Of a stretch of DNA of 64,000 nucleotides, positions 44,804 to 56,699 are shown piece by piece. A program made the position numbers and the translations under genes. Each line of letters begins with the position of its first letter. Within the stretch, counting starts at the first letter, position 1. The notes beneath the pieces are model-generated. The model did no database searches. It was not told the origin of the DNA and was given only the letters and a program-made list of their open reading frames with translations. This DNA comes from Dillenia suffruticosa (taxonomy: Eukaryota > Streptophyta > Magnoliopsida > Dilleniales > Dilleniaceae). The DNA is taken from assembly GCA_033439265.1 (NCBI GenBank), contig JAVTVX010000002.1, forward strand, positions 4,970,001 to 5,034,000, written 5' to 3'.

Positions 44804-46023
44804 GTAAATGACTCTAAGTTTCGATTTTCGCACTTGGGTTTCGAAATTCTTTAGTATTGGACTTAAATTGTTCGCAATTGTTTCAAATTTGGAAACATTC
44901 AGGTTTTAGACCAAACCAACGGGCGAACGAAAGCTAAATTCGAGATCCGAAGAATCCTAGGTGAGAGAAATGAAATCTCTTCAACCCTTGAATAAACCTT
45001 GTCAAATTAGGTAGCATTAGTTGATTTGTTTATAAATTGAGGAATTTAGGGTTTGTACGAAATTAAGAAAAACGATAAACCCTGAAATAGTCGGAAATTG
45101 ATGAAAATCGTGATGACTTGATTAGGTTGGCTTTCTTGGTGACTCGATTGAGGGGCGCTTTGTTTTGCGTATTTTGGTGTTATTGGGGAGTGCGCTACCT
45201 TCCCCAAAACGGTGAGTGGGATTTATTTCAATGCTTTTGTTTAATATGTAAATCCTGTTTTACAACATTTTGATAATGAGCATGATTTGTCGTATGTTGG
45301 AAATGTTTTGACTGGTTTTAAAATTGACTTTTGTGAACCGTTGGAGTGTCCAAAAACTGTATTGAATTATGAAATTATGCATCCATGTGGTTGAAATGTA
45401 TAATGTGCCATTTTATGCTCTATGTTGCATTGGTTTATGAACCTGACTTCGGCACATTTTGATGTGATATTGATTTTGGCTTTGAGAGCTTTGATATGTA
45501 TTGTTCCGTAGCTACGAAGGACACCGTGAGAGGCGCTTTGGTGGCGTCCGGATATGTCTAGGCCTGGGGTATCCCACGAGTTGTCGTGATTTGATTATCT
45601 ACACGGTACTAGCCAGGTTGAACCCGAAAGGGGGAGGATTTGGATTTGGATTTGGATTGGATATCCTCTCCAAGTCTAGCACCTGGACGAGGTTCGTCGC
45701 CAACGCCGGGGTAGAGAGCACTTTAAAGAAATTTGCATATAACACCCTCGGTGCGCCTGTCATAGGTCGCGGTAGACCTCTGCCAGGACATTTTCGGCTG
45801 GCAGCTCTATGATTTTAATGACAGTGCTTTGGATGCATATTTGACTTGAAAATGCGTGAAATGATATATTGTTGAAATGAAGAGCATGATATTTGAAATA
45901 TGATTTATATACTTATGTTTTGACACTCCAGTTTCACACTCCATATTTGATGACTGCATTGACCCACTCACTCACTGAGTATTCTCTCCCGAGTACTCAC
46001 CCCTCATTTCCCTTTTGTTTCAG
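44804..46023 (+). other. Candidate intron inside the LL-E LTR
   Basis: Donor-like AAG/GTAAATG at 44803/44804 ends the GC-rich block. Acceptor-like CCCTTTTGTTTCAG ends at 46023, shortly after the TGAGTA...TACTCA stem (45976-45999). The same pair of sites occurs at matching places in LL-A, LL-C and LL-D. Splicing is inferred only. Confidence 0.4.
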
Positions 46024-46653
46024 AGATAGTATTTGACAAGGAGTGTCGCTTTTAGGACGCTCAGTATCTTTGGGAGATCAGGCCTGGACTTGAGGAGTCA
46101 TTGTGTATTTCCGCTGCAAAAATTTGTATTGGTGATGTATTTGTATTCTGAGGTCTATAGATGACCATTTTTATAATTCTGGGATGACTGTATAAATATG
46201 GACATTTAAATTGTGGAACTCTCATGTCACTGCATGACATTGCATTGAGGCATTTCTTTTTCGTTGCGTCTGTATTTGGGAATGTGTCATGTCTTAGAAT
46301 TGTCCTCTAGGATCGCTCGGTGCCTCCTCTAAATCACAGGAGGGGCGACTGGCGGCTGTCCATGCCTTTGACGGGGGCATGGCAGTAGAGGTCTGTGGTT
46401 AGGACTGTGGAGAATTGTTTGTTAGCCTTGCGTTGCCCTGGATTGTGCAGTAGGATGATCTGATTTGTTGTTGAGGATAATATATGCATTTTGAGGCCGG
46501 GATGGCCCCTTTTGGACAGGTAACAGGTTTATTTTAATATGGGAGACCTCCGATATATGGGGAGGTTCTGCCCGATTTTCTGTAAAAATACAGCCGGCAT
46601 CCAGGGTAACGGGCGGCTGCTCACGATCCCGGGTCGGGGCGTGACAGTTGGAT

Positions 46654-46665
46654 TGGTATCAGAGC
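46654..46665 (+). other. LL-E primer-binding site (initiator tRNA-Met)
   Basis: TGGTATCAGAGC, the usual complement of the 3' end of plant initiator tRNA-Met, 7 bases after the 5' LTR. It sets the start of minus-strand DNA synthesis. Confidence 0.92.
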
Positions 46666-46969
46666 GACTTGGTTAAGAGCTATGTAGGAAGAGAGTCTTG
46701 GAAACATTCCCGAATAAATTGGTTTTTAAAGTCCTCAATGCATGAGAGTTTCATACAGTCATAAAGTCCCAGTGCATGGTCATAGGCATATGAGTTCATC
46801 TATTTTAGGGGGTTAGATACGGTTGTATCTAACCTAACTTGATACATTCTTCTCCTATTGAACTAAGACTCTCATCCTTTTGTGAAGGTAGCCATGCTAT
46901 GATTAGTCCAAAATTCTTGAACCGTGTCTATTCTTTTTATGATAATAAACATCTTTCTCTTGCAGAATT

Positions 46970-49900
46970 ATGCCACCTAGACGTGGAAGGAGAGGTGCTA
47001 GATTCGCATCGCTTGAGGGTCTGTTAGTGCCAGATGCACCTCGGGCACCTGAGACCCCACGAGCACCAGAGGACTTAGACGAGCCGGAGGATCGTACCTC
47101 GACTCGCGTGCCACCACCGGCACCTACTCAGCCAGCTGCTCAGGCTGAGACTCCTGTACCCACACTCGACGCCTTTAGGCAGGTGTACGAGTGGTACGCT
47201 TTGCATGGGGTCCAGATTCCGCCCCCACCACCTCCTACAGCGGCGCCTGCACCTGCAGCAGCGCCAGTTCCTACGGCACCGGTTCCACCGCCGGTGGCCG
47301 GTCCTTCTACTTTGTCCGAGCCGAGTGAGAGCACATCGGCTATTCTTAGACGGGTACATGAGTTGACTCAGTTGGTTAAGGAGGCCCGTCAGTTGGGGTG
47401 CACGGATTTCACAGGGCTTGGTGATGCTGCGGCAGCCAAGCATTGGATCAACCGCACTCGCAGGATTTTGACTGATCTCGGGATTGGAGAGGAGCTCTGC
47501 CTGAAAGTGGCAGAGCGGTTATTAGAGGGAGAGGCCCTCTCATGGTGGGAGGCCCTCACTGATGAGGCGATAGAGCCATTGCGGTGGGACGACTTCCTTC
47601 GGGAGTTTGACCGCAGATTTTTCCCACTCTACCAGCAGGACCGGATGAGGTCAGAGTTGGGACGGCTTACACAGGGGTCCAGATCTGTCTCGGAGTATGA
47701 GGCAGACATGCAGAGACTTGCCGCATTTGTACCAGATCTGGCCACACCTCAGTATTTGCGCTTCAAGTTTGAGGACGGTCTTAGCCTCAGCATAAAGAGG
47801 TATATGACTGTTACTCCACAGTTTACACTGGCCGAGGTGATAGACTCTGCTCACCGCGCGGAGGCTTTGGTCCGCGGTGAGACTAGGCAGAAAGAGAACA
47901 GAGAGCAGAAGAGAAAGAAGGAGAAGTCTCATTTTGCGGAGAATTCCAAGAGGGGCAGGGGATCCAGTTCGTACAGAGGCGGATTTGGATCTGGATTTCC
48001 TGAGCTGGGACGGGGACAGTACTCCCAGGAGTTTAGACAGCCCGCACCGACTCACCCTGCACAGTTTATTACTCAGCGGCACCCTTATTGCCGCAGGTGC
48101 AGTCAGTCCCATCCGAGCGGAGCTTGTTCAGTGACGGTCACTTGCTTCCACTGTGGGAAGCCGGGGCATATTAGGAGTTTTTGCCCTGAGTTAGGACTCG
48201 GAGGACAGAGTTCACTGAGCCGCACTAGTACTCCTCGTATGGGACAGCAGGGGCAGCCTGTTCGGCCAGCAGTTTCTACTCCCAGGGTGACCACTGGGAG
48301 TAACACAGTGCAGACTCAGGCACGACAGCAGCCTAGGGCTCAGGCCCGGGTTTATGCCATGACGCATGAGGACGCCCAGGCGAATCCCGACATCATCATG
48401 GGTACTCTACCCATTTTCGGAATAGATGCTCGTATCCTTATTGACACGGGGTCTAATTATTCGTATGTGAGCGATAAATTCTCCCGACACTCTGATAGAC
48501 CGCTCTCACCTTTGGACGAGGAGATATCGGTCATCACTCCTCTGGGTGAGCAGATTGTGCGCGGCACAGTGTATAGAGAATGTGAGATCAAAGTTGGGGA
48601 TACAGTGCTGAAAGCAGATCTAATCCCCCTCGCCATGATTGATTTTGATGCCATCTTGGGGATGGATTGGCTACATATGCATCGGGCTTCAGTTGACTGC
48701 TTTAAGAAGCTGGTGGAATTTCGAAGACCCGATCGGCCAGTGTTGATTTTTTAGGGCGAGAGGCGGGTTTTACCCCGCTGTGTCATTTCAGTTTTGGAGG
48801 CCAGACGCATGATTCGCCGCGGATGTGCGACTTACCTGGCTCATATCATTGACACCACTGCTCAGGGACCGAGACTGGAGGATGTCCCAGTGGTACAGGA
48901 CTTTCCTGATGTTTTCCCCGAGGAGCTGCCCGGACTACCACCTGTTCGGGAGTTTGATTTTGAGATCGATTTAGCTCCGGGGACTACCCCTATCTCTATG
49001 CCGCCATACAGGATGGCGCCGGCTGAGCTGAGAGAGCTCAAGGTCCAGCTGCAAGAGTTGCTGGATAAGGGGTTTATCCGTCCTAGCACGTCTCCGTGGG
49101 GTGCACCGGTGTTGTTTGTGAAAAAGAAGGACGGCACATTTCGGCTATGTGTAGATTATAGACAGCTGAACAAAGATACCGTTAAAAATCGGTACCCACT
49201 ACCACGTATTGATGATCTCTTTGATCAATTACAGGGTGCCAGAGTATTCTCGAAGATAGATCTCCGGTCGGGTTACCATCAATTGCGGATTAGGGCCGAG
49301 GATGTGCCTAAGACGGCTTTCCGCACCCGATACGGACATTATGAGTTTTTGGTCATGCCGTTTGGGCTGACTAATGCCCCTGCCGCATTTATGGACCTAA
49401 TGAACCGAATTTTTCATGATTATTTGGATCGGTTCGTCATTGTTTTTATTGATGATTTCTTAGTCTACTCGCGGAGTGATGATGAGCATGCTCAGCACCT
49501 TAGGGTGATTTTGCAGACTTTTCGTGAGAAACAGCTTTATGCCAAGTTCACCAAGTGTGAATTTTGGTTGCGGCAAATTGGTTTTCTTGGCCATGTAGTT
49601 TCTACGGAGGGTATCTTTGTTGATCCGCAGAAAGTTGAGGCTATCTTGAGATGGGAGCAGCCACAGACAGTGACTGAGATCAGGAGTTTTCTTGGTCTAG
49701 CCGGGTATTACCGTAGGTTTGTAGAGGGCTTTTCTCAAATTGCGGCTCCGTTATCTAGATTGACGCGAAAAGGTGTCAAGTTTGTATGGGATGATCGTTG
49801 TGAGGTGAGCTTTCAGGAGCTCAAACAGCGATTGACGTCCGCTCCGATTCTAGCCCTTCCCACGAGTAGTCGAGAGTATGTGGTGTACAGTGACGCCAGC

Positions 49901-51784
49901 AGGCAGGGATTGGGCTGTGTATTGATGCAGGATGGTAGAGTTATCGCCTATGCTTCGCGGCAGCTAAAGAAGCATGAGGTGAATTATCCTACGCACGATT
50001 TGGAGTTGGCGGCCATAGTCTTTGCGCTAAAGATATGGCGCCACTATTTATATGGGGTCACATGCAGAGTGTTTACAGATCACAAAAGTCTAAAGTATCT
50101 GTTCACTCAGAGGGAGCTGAATTTGAGGCAGCGGAGATGGTTAGAGCTGCTAAAGGATTATGACCTCATTATTGATTATCATCCGGGCAAGGCTAATGTG
50201 GTGGCTGATGCCTTGAGTCGGAAGTCATCTTCCTCTTCTCAGACTACAGAGAGTACTTATCTCTCGTGTTTATTGGGACTCCGAGCTTTGGGAGTCAGGT
50301 TGGCTAGTGATGATCAGGGAGCTATACTAGCCAGATTTGAGGTTCGACCGAGTTTGCTCGATCGTATCAGGGAGCTTCAGCAGAGTGACGAAGAGCTCCG
50401 AGGTATTTATGAGAAAGCCAGCAGAGGTGATATTGACGACTTTAGAGTTCGCAAGGATAGACTGTTGGTTTTTCGAGATCGAGTATGTGTACCGGCAGAT
50501 AGTGATCTCCGCAGGGCTATTCTTGAGGAGGCTCATTCATCTGCCTATGCTTTACATCCCGGTAGTACCAAAATGTACCGCACCATCAGAGACAGTTATT
50601 GGTGGTCGGGTATGAAACGGGAAATTGCAGAATTCATTGCTTGTTGCCTTGTATGTCAGCAGGTGAAGGCTGAGCACCAGCGTCCAGCTGGCACATTGCA
50701 GCCCCTTCCCATTCCTGAGTGGAAGTGGGAGCATATCACGATGGATTTTGTAGTGGGATTACCGCGGACTTCGGCACAGCACGATGCTATTTGGGTGATA
50801 GTTGACCGACTTACTAAGTCCGCACATTTCATCCCGATTAGGAGTGATTACTCGCTTGAAAGGTTGGCACGCCTCTATATTGATATGATTGTGAGACTGC
50901 ATGGGGTTCCAGTGTCGATAGTATCAGATCGAGACCCCAGATTTACATCCCGTTTTTGGCCCAATCTGCAGGAGGCTTTGGGTACTAGACTGAATTTCAG
51001 CACAGCGTATCACCCCCAGACAGATGGTCAGTCAGAGAGAACTATTCAGACTTTAGAGGACATGCTTAGGGCATGTGTTATGGATTTCCGGGGGAGTTGG
51101 GATCGGCATCTTCCGTTGGTGGAATTCGCCTATAATAATAGCTATCAGGCGAGCATTGGCATGCCACCTTACGAGGCATTGTATGGGAGGAAGTGTCGTA
51201 CCCCGTTGTGCTGGGATGAGGTTGGTGAGCGACGACTCACCAATGTTGAGCTGGTAGAGGAGACGAAGGAGAAAGTGAGGATTATCCGTACGCGGATGAA
51301 AGCCGCCCAGGATAGACAGAAATCCTATGCAGATCGTAGGCGGCGACCTCTAGAGTTTACTGTGGGAGACATGGTATTCTTAAAGATATCTCCCTTGAAG
51401 GGAGTCATTCGATTTGGGCAGCGAGGGAAGTTGAGTCCCAGGTATATTGGGCCCTTCCGTATCCTTGAGAGGATCGGAAGTGTAGCATATAAATTGGAGC
51501 TGCCAGCAGATCTATCGCGTGTTCACGATGTATTTCATGTCTCAGTACTTAGGAGATATCAGCCAGATCCCTCACACATTTTAGAAGCTCCGCCAGTTGA
51601 GCTTCGAGAGGACTTGAGTTTACCTGTTCAGCCCGTGACTATTCTGGATCGACAGGTCAGAAAGCTACGGAGCAAAGAGGTTCCTCTTGTCAAAGTTTTG
51701 TGGAGGAGCGACCAGGTCGAGGAACAAACCTGGGAGCCTGAGGAAGCCATGAGGAAACAGTACTCCCATCTATTTTCTGTATAG
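46970..51784 (+). pseudogene. LL-E gag-pol, one frame with a single internal TAG
   Basis: A single frame of about 1,604 codons from ATG 46970 to TAG 51782-51784, broken only by TAG at 48752-48754. Gag has a Pro/Ala-rich N-terminus, a retrotransposon gag domain from about residue 158, and two zinc knuckles (CRRCSQSHPSGAC, and CFHCGKPGHIRSFC from Cys 392). The protease has DTGSN at Asp 492 and ILGMDWL. After the TAG come RT ([24 protein letters not shown] near 49447), RNase H ([13 protein letters not shown]), integrase (HPGSTKM...CLVCQ zinc site, [29 protein letters not shown]) and the chromodomain-like tail. The TAG sits where related elements have Gln in a FQGERR-like context, so one C-to-T change explains it. 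Read-through cannot be excluded. Confidence 0.95.
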
Positions 51785-51817
51785 TTTTCTTTTGTCTCGA
51801 GGACGAGACTTGTTTTT

Positions 51818-51831
51818 AGGGGGTTAGAAAA
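51818..51831 (+). other. LL-E polypurine tract
   Basis: AGGGGGTTAGAAAA immediately before the 3' LTR. Confidence 0.85.
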
Positions 51832-54441
51832 TGTAATACCCAGCAGAAAAAAAAAAAAAAAAAAAAAATTGGGATATTTAAAATTAGGGCTTAAAGCCTT
51901 AATTACTTTCCATTCTCTCTCTCTCTCTCTTTCCCCCTCTCTTCTCTTCTCTCCCTCTTCTTCTCTCCCTTTTTCTTCTTTCTTTTTCCCTTCTCCCCGC
52001 CGCCGTGTCTCTTCCCCTCCCGCTGCCATCCTCCGCCGCGAGCGACCGCCCGAGCACAGCCGCGCGATCATCTCCGCGCGAGCGCTAGCGCCACCGCGCA
52101 GTCTTCCTCGTGAGCGCGCGAGCGCTGCAGCGCGACCCTCCCTCGCGTGAGCACGCGATCGCTCGAGCACGCCGTAGCACGAGCCCCTGCGCGCCCCTGT
52201 GCGGTCCCTGCACCAGCTCGCACTTGCGCGCCCCAGCGCGTCCCAGCGCGACCCAGCCTAAGCGCGAGCAGCGCTCGAGCAGCGCTCGAGCAGCGCGCGA
52301 GCAGCCGCGATCCCCAGCTCGCGACCCCAGCGCGCCTCAGCACGCCCCAGCACGAGCGCGAGCGCTCCAGCGTGCGACCCACAGCGCGAGCAGCGCACGA
52401 TCCAGCTTACGAGTGCGCTTCAGCGCGTGAGCCAGCGCCAGCGCCAGCACGAGCGCGAGCGCACTCCAGCGCGTGATCCGGCTTGCCAGGCCGCAGGCCC
52501 ACCAGGCCGCAGACCCACCAGGCCGGCCAGGCCATCAGCCGCCAGCCCGCGGCCCACGGCCCGCGACAGCCCGTGGCAGTCCGTGAGTCTCTGCGAAGGT
52601 AAATGACTCTAAGTTTCGATTTTCGCACTTGGGTTTCGAAATTCTTTAGTATTGGACTTAAATTGTTCGCAATTGTTTCAAATTTGGAAACATTCAGGTT
52701 TTAGACCAAACCAACGGGCGAACGAAAGCTAAATTCGAGATCCGAAGAATCCTAGGTGAGAGAAATGAAATCTCTTCAACCCTTGAATAAACCTTGTCAA
52801 ATTAGGTAGCATTAGTTGATTTGTTTATAAATTGAGGAATTTAGGGTTTGTACGAAATTAAGAAAAACGATAAACCCTGAAATAGTCGGAAATTGATGAA
52901 AATCGTGATGACTTGATTAGGTTGGCTTTCTTGGTGACTCGATTGAGGGGCGCTTTGTTTTGCGTATTTTGGTGTTATTGGGGAGTGCGCTACCTTCCCC
53001 AAAACGGTGAGTGGGATTTATTTCAATGCTTTTGTTTAATATGTAAATCCTGTTTTACAACATTTTGATAATGAGCATGATTTGTCGTATGTTGGAAATG
53101 TTTTGACTGGTTTTAAAATTGACTTTTGTGAACCGTTGGAGTGTCCAAAAACTGTATTGAATTATGAAATTATGCATCCATGTGGTTGAAATGTATAATG
53201 TGCCATTTTATGCTCTATGTTGCATTGGTTTATGAACCTGACTTCGGCACATTTTGATGTGATATTGATTTTGGCTTTGAGAGCTTTGATATGTATTGTT
53301 CCGTAGCTACGAAGGACACCGTGAGAGGCGCTTTGGTGGCGTCCGGATATGCCTAGGCCTGGGGTATCCCACGAGTTGTCGTGATTTGATTATCTACACG
53401 GTACTAGCCAGGTTGAACCCGAAAGGGGGAGGATTTGGATTTGGATTTGGATTGGATATCCTCTCCAAGTCTAGCACCTGGACGAGGTTCGTCGCCAACG
53501 CCGGGGTAGAGAGCACTTTAAAGAAATTTGCATATAACACCCTCGGTGCGCCTGTCATAGGTCGCGGTAGACCTCTGCCAGGACATTTTCGGCTGGCAGC
53601 TCTATGATTTTAATGACAGTGCTTTGGATGCATATTTGACTTGAAAATGCGTGAAATGATATATTGTTGAAATGAAGAGCATGATATTTGAAATATGATT
53701 TATATACTTATGTTTTGACACTCCAGTTTCACACTCCATATTTGATGACTGCATTGACCCACTCACTCACTGAGTATTCTCTCCCGAGTACTCACCCCTC
53801 ATTTCCCTTTTGTTTCAGAGATAGTATTTGACAAGGAGTGTCGCTTTTAGGACGCTCAGTATCTTTGGGAGATCAGGCCTGGACTTGAGGAGTCATTGTG
53901 TATTTCCGCTGCAAAAATTTGTATTGGTGATGTATTTGTATTCTGAGGTCTATAGATGACCATTTTTATAATTCTGGGATGACTGTATAAATATGGACAT
54001 TTAAATTGTGGAACTCTCATGTCACTGCATGACATTGCATTGAGGCATTTCTTTTTCGTTGCGTCTGTATTTGGGAATGTGTCATGTCTTAGAATTGTCC
54101 TCTAGGATCGCTCGGTGCCTCCTCTAAATCACAGGAGGGGCGACTGGCGGCTGTCCATGCCTTTGACGGGGGCATGGCAGTAGAGGTCTGTGGTTAGAAC
54201 TGTGGAGAATTGTTTGTTAGCCTTGCGTTGCCCTGGATTGTGCAGTAGGATGATCTGATTTGTTGTTGAGGATAATATATGCATTTTGAGGCCGGGATGG
54301 CCCCTTTTGGACAGGTAACAGGTTTATTTTAATATGGGAGACCTCCGATATATGGGGAGGTTCTGCCCGATTTTCTGTAAAAATACAGCCGGCATCCAGG
54401 GTAACGGGCGGCTGCTCACGATCCCGGGTCGGGGCGTGACA
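51832..54441 (+). repeat. LL-E 3' LTR (2610 bp)
   Basis: Near-identical copy of 44027-46646, same ends, followed by the ATATG target duplication. Donor-like site at 52598/52599 and acceptor-like CAG ending at 53818 are kept. Confidence 0.95.
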
Positions 54442-56625
54442 ATATGGGCATGACCTCCTCATATACCGAGATAGCACAGGACATTCCAATTTTACAATAA
54501 ATCTTCAAAAATGTAAAATCCATTAAAATAAGAAATCATAGAATCAATACACATGCAAAGAGCTCATCCGGTTCATCCCTGTACATACAAGCATAAATCA
54601 GCACACATTTGAGGAGGGATTCCTGTACATACAATGCATACAATGTGCCATTCTCAGCCATTCCAAAGTTTCATATAATTCACAATCTCAAAATATTTCA
54701 TCAATCTCAATAAAAGTCCAAATATCCCAAATGAGAACAATAAGTTTTGCAAATATAAGTTTTAAACAAAATTGAACACTTTTCCCGTGAACCAAGCTTG
54801 GATTCCACCAATACTTGTCCCAAAAGATATGATAAGTATCAATTAAATCCAAATCTCAAAAGAATAGTACAATACTTTTCCTTCTACGGATGAAACTACA
54901 TCAAGTCTTAAGAGAATAGAATCCACTACCGATACCTATCGTGGATACTAAAAGATCTCTTAATCAGCCAATACCAACCACAGTTTATCATTCCTTTGAA
55001 AAGGATTTAAAGGAGGGGTGAGTATTGAGAATACTCAGTAAGTGGAGTGCAGTGACATATAACATATAAATGAGGGGTGAGGGGGGTAATGTTAAATACA
55101 TATATCAACTGTTATTTAATATAATAAATACAATCATTTGCATATAAACAATCGTATCAAATTTTCATGACTCAATTATGCAATCCCACGACTTAAATTT
55201 TCATTTTCACAAATTTTGGATTGTACCGAAAGCAATCTCCTACCAATGGCCGTTGGTAGGATTCGCCAAGGGTTTTCCATAATTTTCGTAAAATCCCCTC
55301 CACCTTGGCATTAGCCCGAAGCTGCATGGGGTGCTACTACGTTATCCGGTAGGCTGAGGAGGCTCTCCAATCATATCAAATTGCCACGCCTCCCCAAACG
55401 GCCCGGTTCGTGACAAGACTTAGACTGCAGTCATTTTTCCCAGCACCATATTATCAATGCATGCTCAAATATAAGGTAGAGTAATATTTCACAATTCACA
55501 TGAGTATCCCAAAGTAACATGGTGCAAAAAAAAAAAAAATTCAATAATCAACTTCAAGAGTCAAGGACATTTCAAAATTTCATTTTAGGCATACCACCAT
55601 CACAAAACAATTTCAATGTCCATTTGCAACTTCGTTTCAAAACTTAATTTATAAGTCATAACTGAAAACAGATTACTTATTTATATGCACATAACCATTC
55701 ACTCACTTATAGGGAGGGTATTCACTCTCTATTTCCACAATTCAGTTCAATAAAATCTTACTCTGATCCTCAATTGATTTTTTTTCTTAAATCCACAATC
55801 ACAATTTTATCATCGATTTTATCACATTTGTAGATAAATAACATATTCATTTTATTTTCCCACAAATTCAAACAATTTAACAACCCTAATCTCTTCCCAA
55901 ATTCAGGTATCTGCATTCACAATTCTATTTCCATCATTTAGACATCATTTGGACCCTTCTACCATTTTCATTTCGTTTTGCCCCAAATTCACTGTTCACA
56001 GAATTTCTAGGGTTTGTCTTTCATAATAGATTTCCATCAAATCTCTACAATATATTTTAATATAATAATAAAGAAATAAAATCCAAAATTTAGGGTAAGA
56101 AATTACCTTGATTTTGGAGTCGAATTGCGTTTTGAGTTTGGGTTTCAAGACCCTAGTTTTTTTTTTCTCCATTCAAGCAAATTCTTAGGTTTTCTCCCTC
56201 AATCATCCATTCCAAGAGTTATTTGAAGTATTGATGGTTGGTGGGTGCAATTAAATTGAGAATTATTAAACATTGGTAGGAGATTGAACAAGAGAGGGAG
56301 AAGGAGACGAACACAGAAGCACGAAGAGACAAAATTGGGAGCAGTGGAGGAGAAGAGAAAAAGGAAAGAAGAAGAAAAAGAAAGAAAAAGAAAAGGAGAG
56401 AAAAATGTGAGTGGTGGTGGGAACCCCTTTTTTATTAATTTTTTTCACTTTATTTTTAAAAGTTCCAATTTCCTCAAGATAGGATGTACTTTGAATTAGA
56501 ACACGGAGATTTTAAATATATCAAAAATTCAAATTTAATACCCCAAAATCGGAAATCAATAAAATTTAAAATTTTCATTTATATTACAAAATATTTAACA
56601 CAATCACCGGATTTTTGGTATTACA

Positions 56626-56640
56626 ACACTTAACCCCCTA
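56626..56640 (-). other. M-gypsy polypurine tract
   Basis: On the minus strand AGGGGGTTAAGTGTT precedes the 3' LTR start TGTAATACC. The core AGGGGGTTA is shared with the LL family. Confidence 0.75.
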
Positions 56641-56699
56641 AAAATAAATTTCGTTTTCAAAATTTCAAAACATAATTTATACATCAAAGAGCTACGGAT

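Larger units (their letters stand above)
44027..46646 (+). repeat. LL-E 5' LTR (2620 bp)
   Basis: TGTAATACC to GGGCGTGACA. By eye I find only two substitutions against the 3' LTR (about 45557 versus 53352, and 46403 versus 54198). Small length differences occur in the GC-rich CGAGCAGCG array near 44460-44540. Confidence 0.95.
44027..54441 (+). mobile_element. LL-E: full-length, young Ty3/gypsy element with 2.6 kb LTRs
   Basis: A 10,415-bp element with exact 5-bp duplications ATATG at 44022-44026 and 54442-54446. It has both LTRs, a primer-binding site, an almost intact gag-pol and a polypurine tract. Pol order is protease, RT, RNase H, integrase and a C-terminal chromodomain-like segment ending LVKVLWR...[11 protein letters not shown]. 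This order and the tail fit the Tekay/Del branch of chromoviruses. It sits in the LTR of M-gypsy, in the opposite orientation. Confidence 0.96.
43968..56625 (-). repeat. M-gypsy 3' LTR, split by LL-E
   Basis: Pieces 43968..44026 and 54447..56625 join into one LTR of about 2.24 kb once LL-E and its duplication are removed. It matches 61881..64000. It holds the TGAGTATT stem (55019-55037) and, on the minus strand, a donor-like AAG/GTAATT near 56107. Confidence 0.9.
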
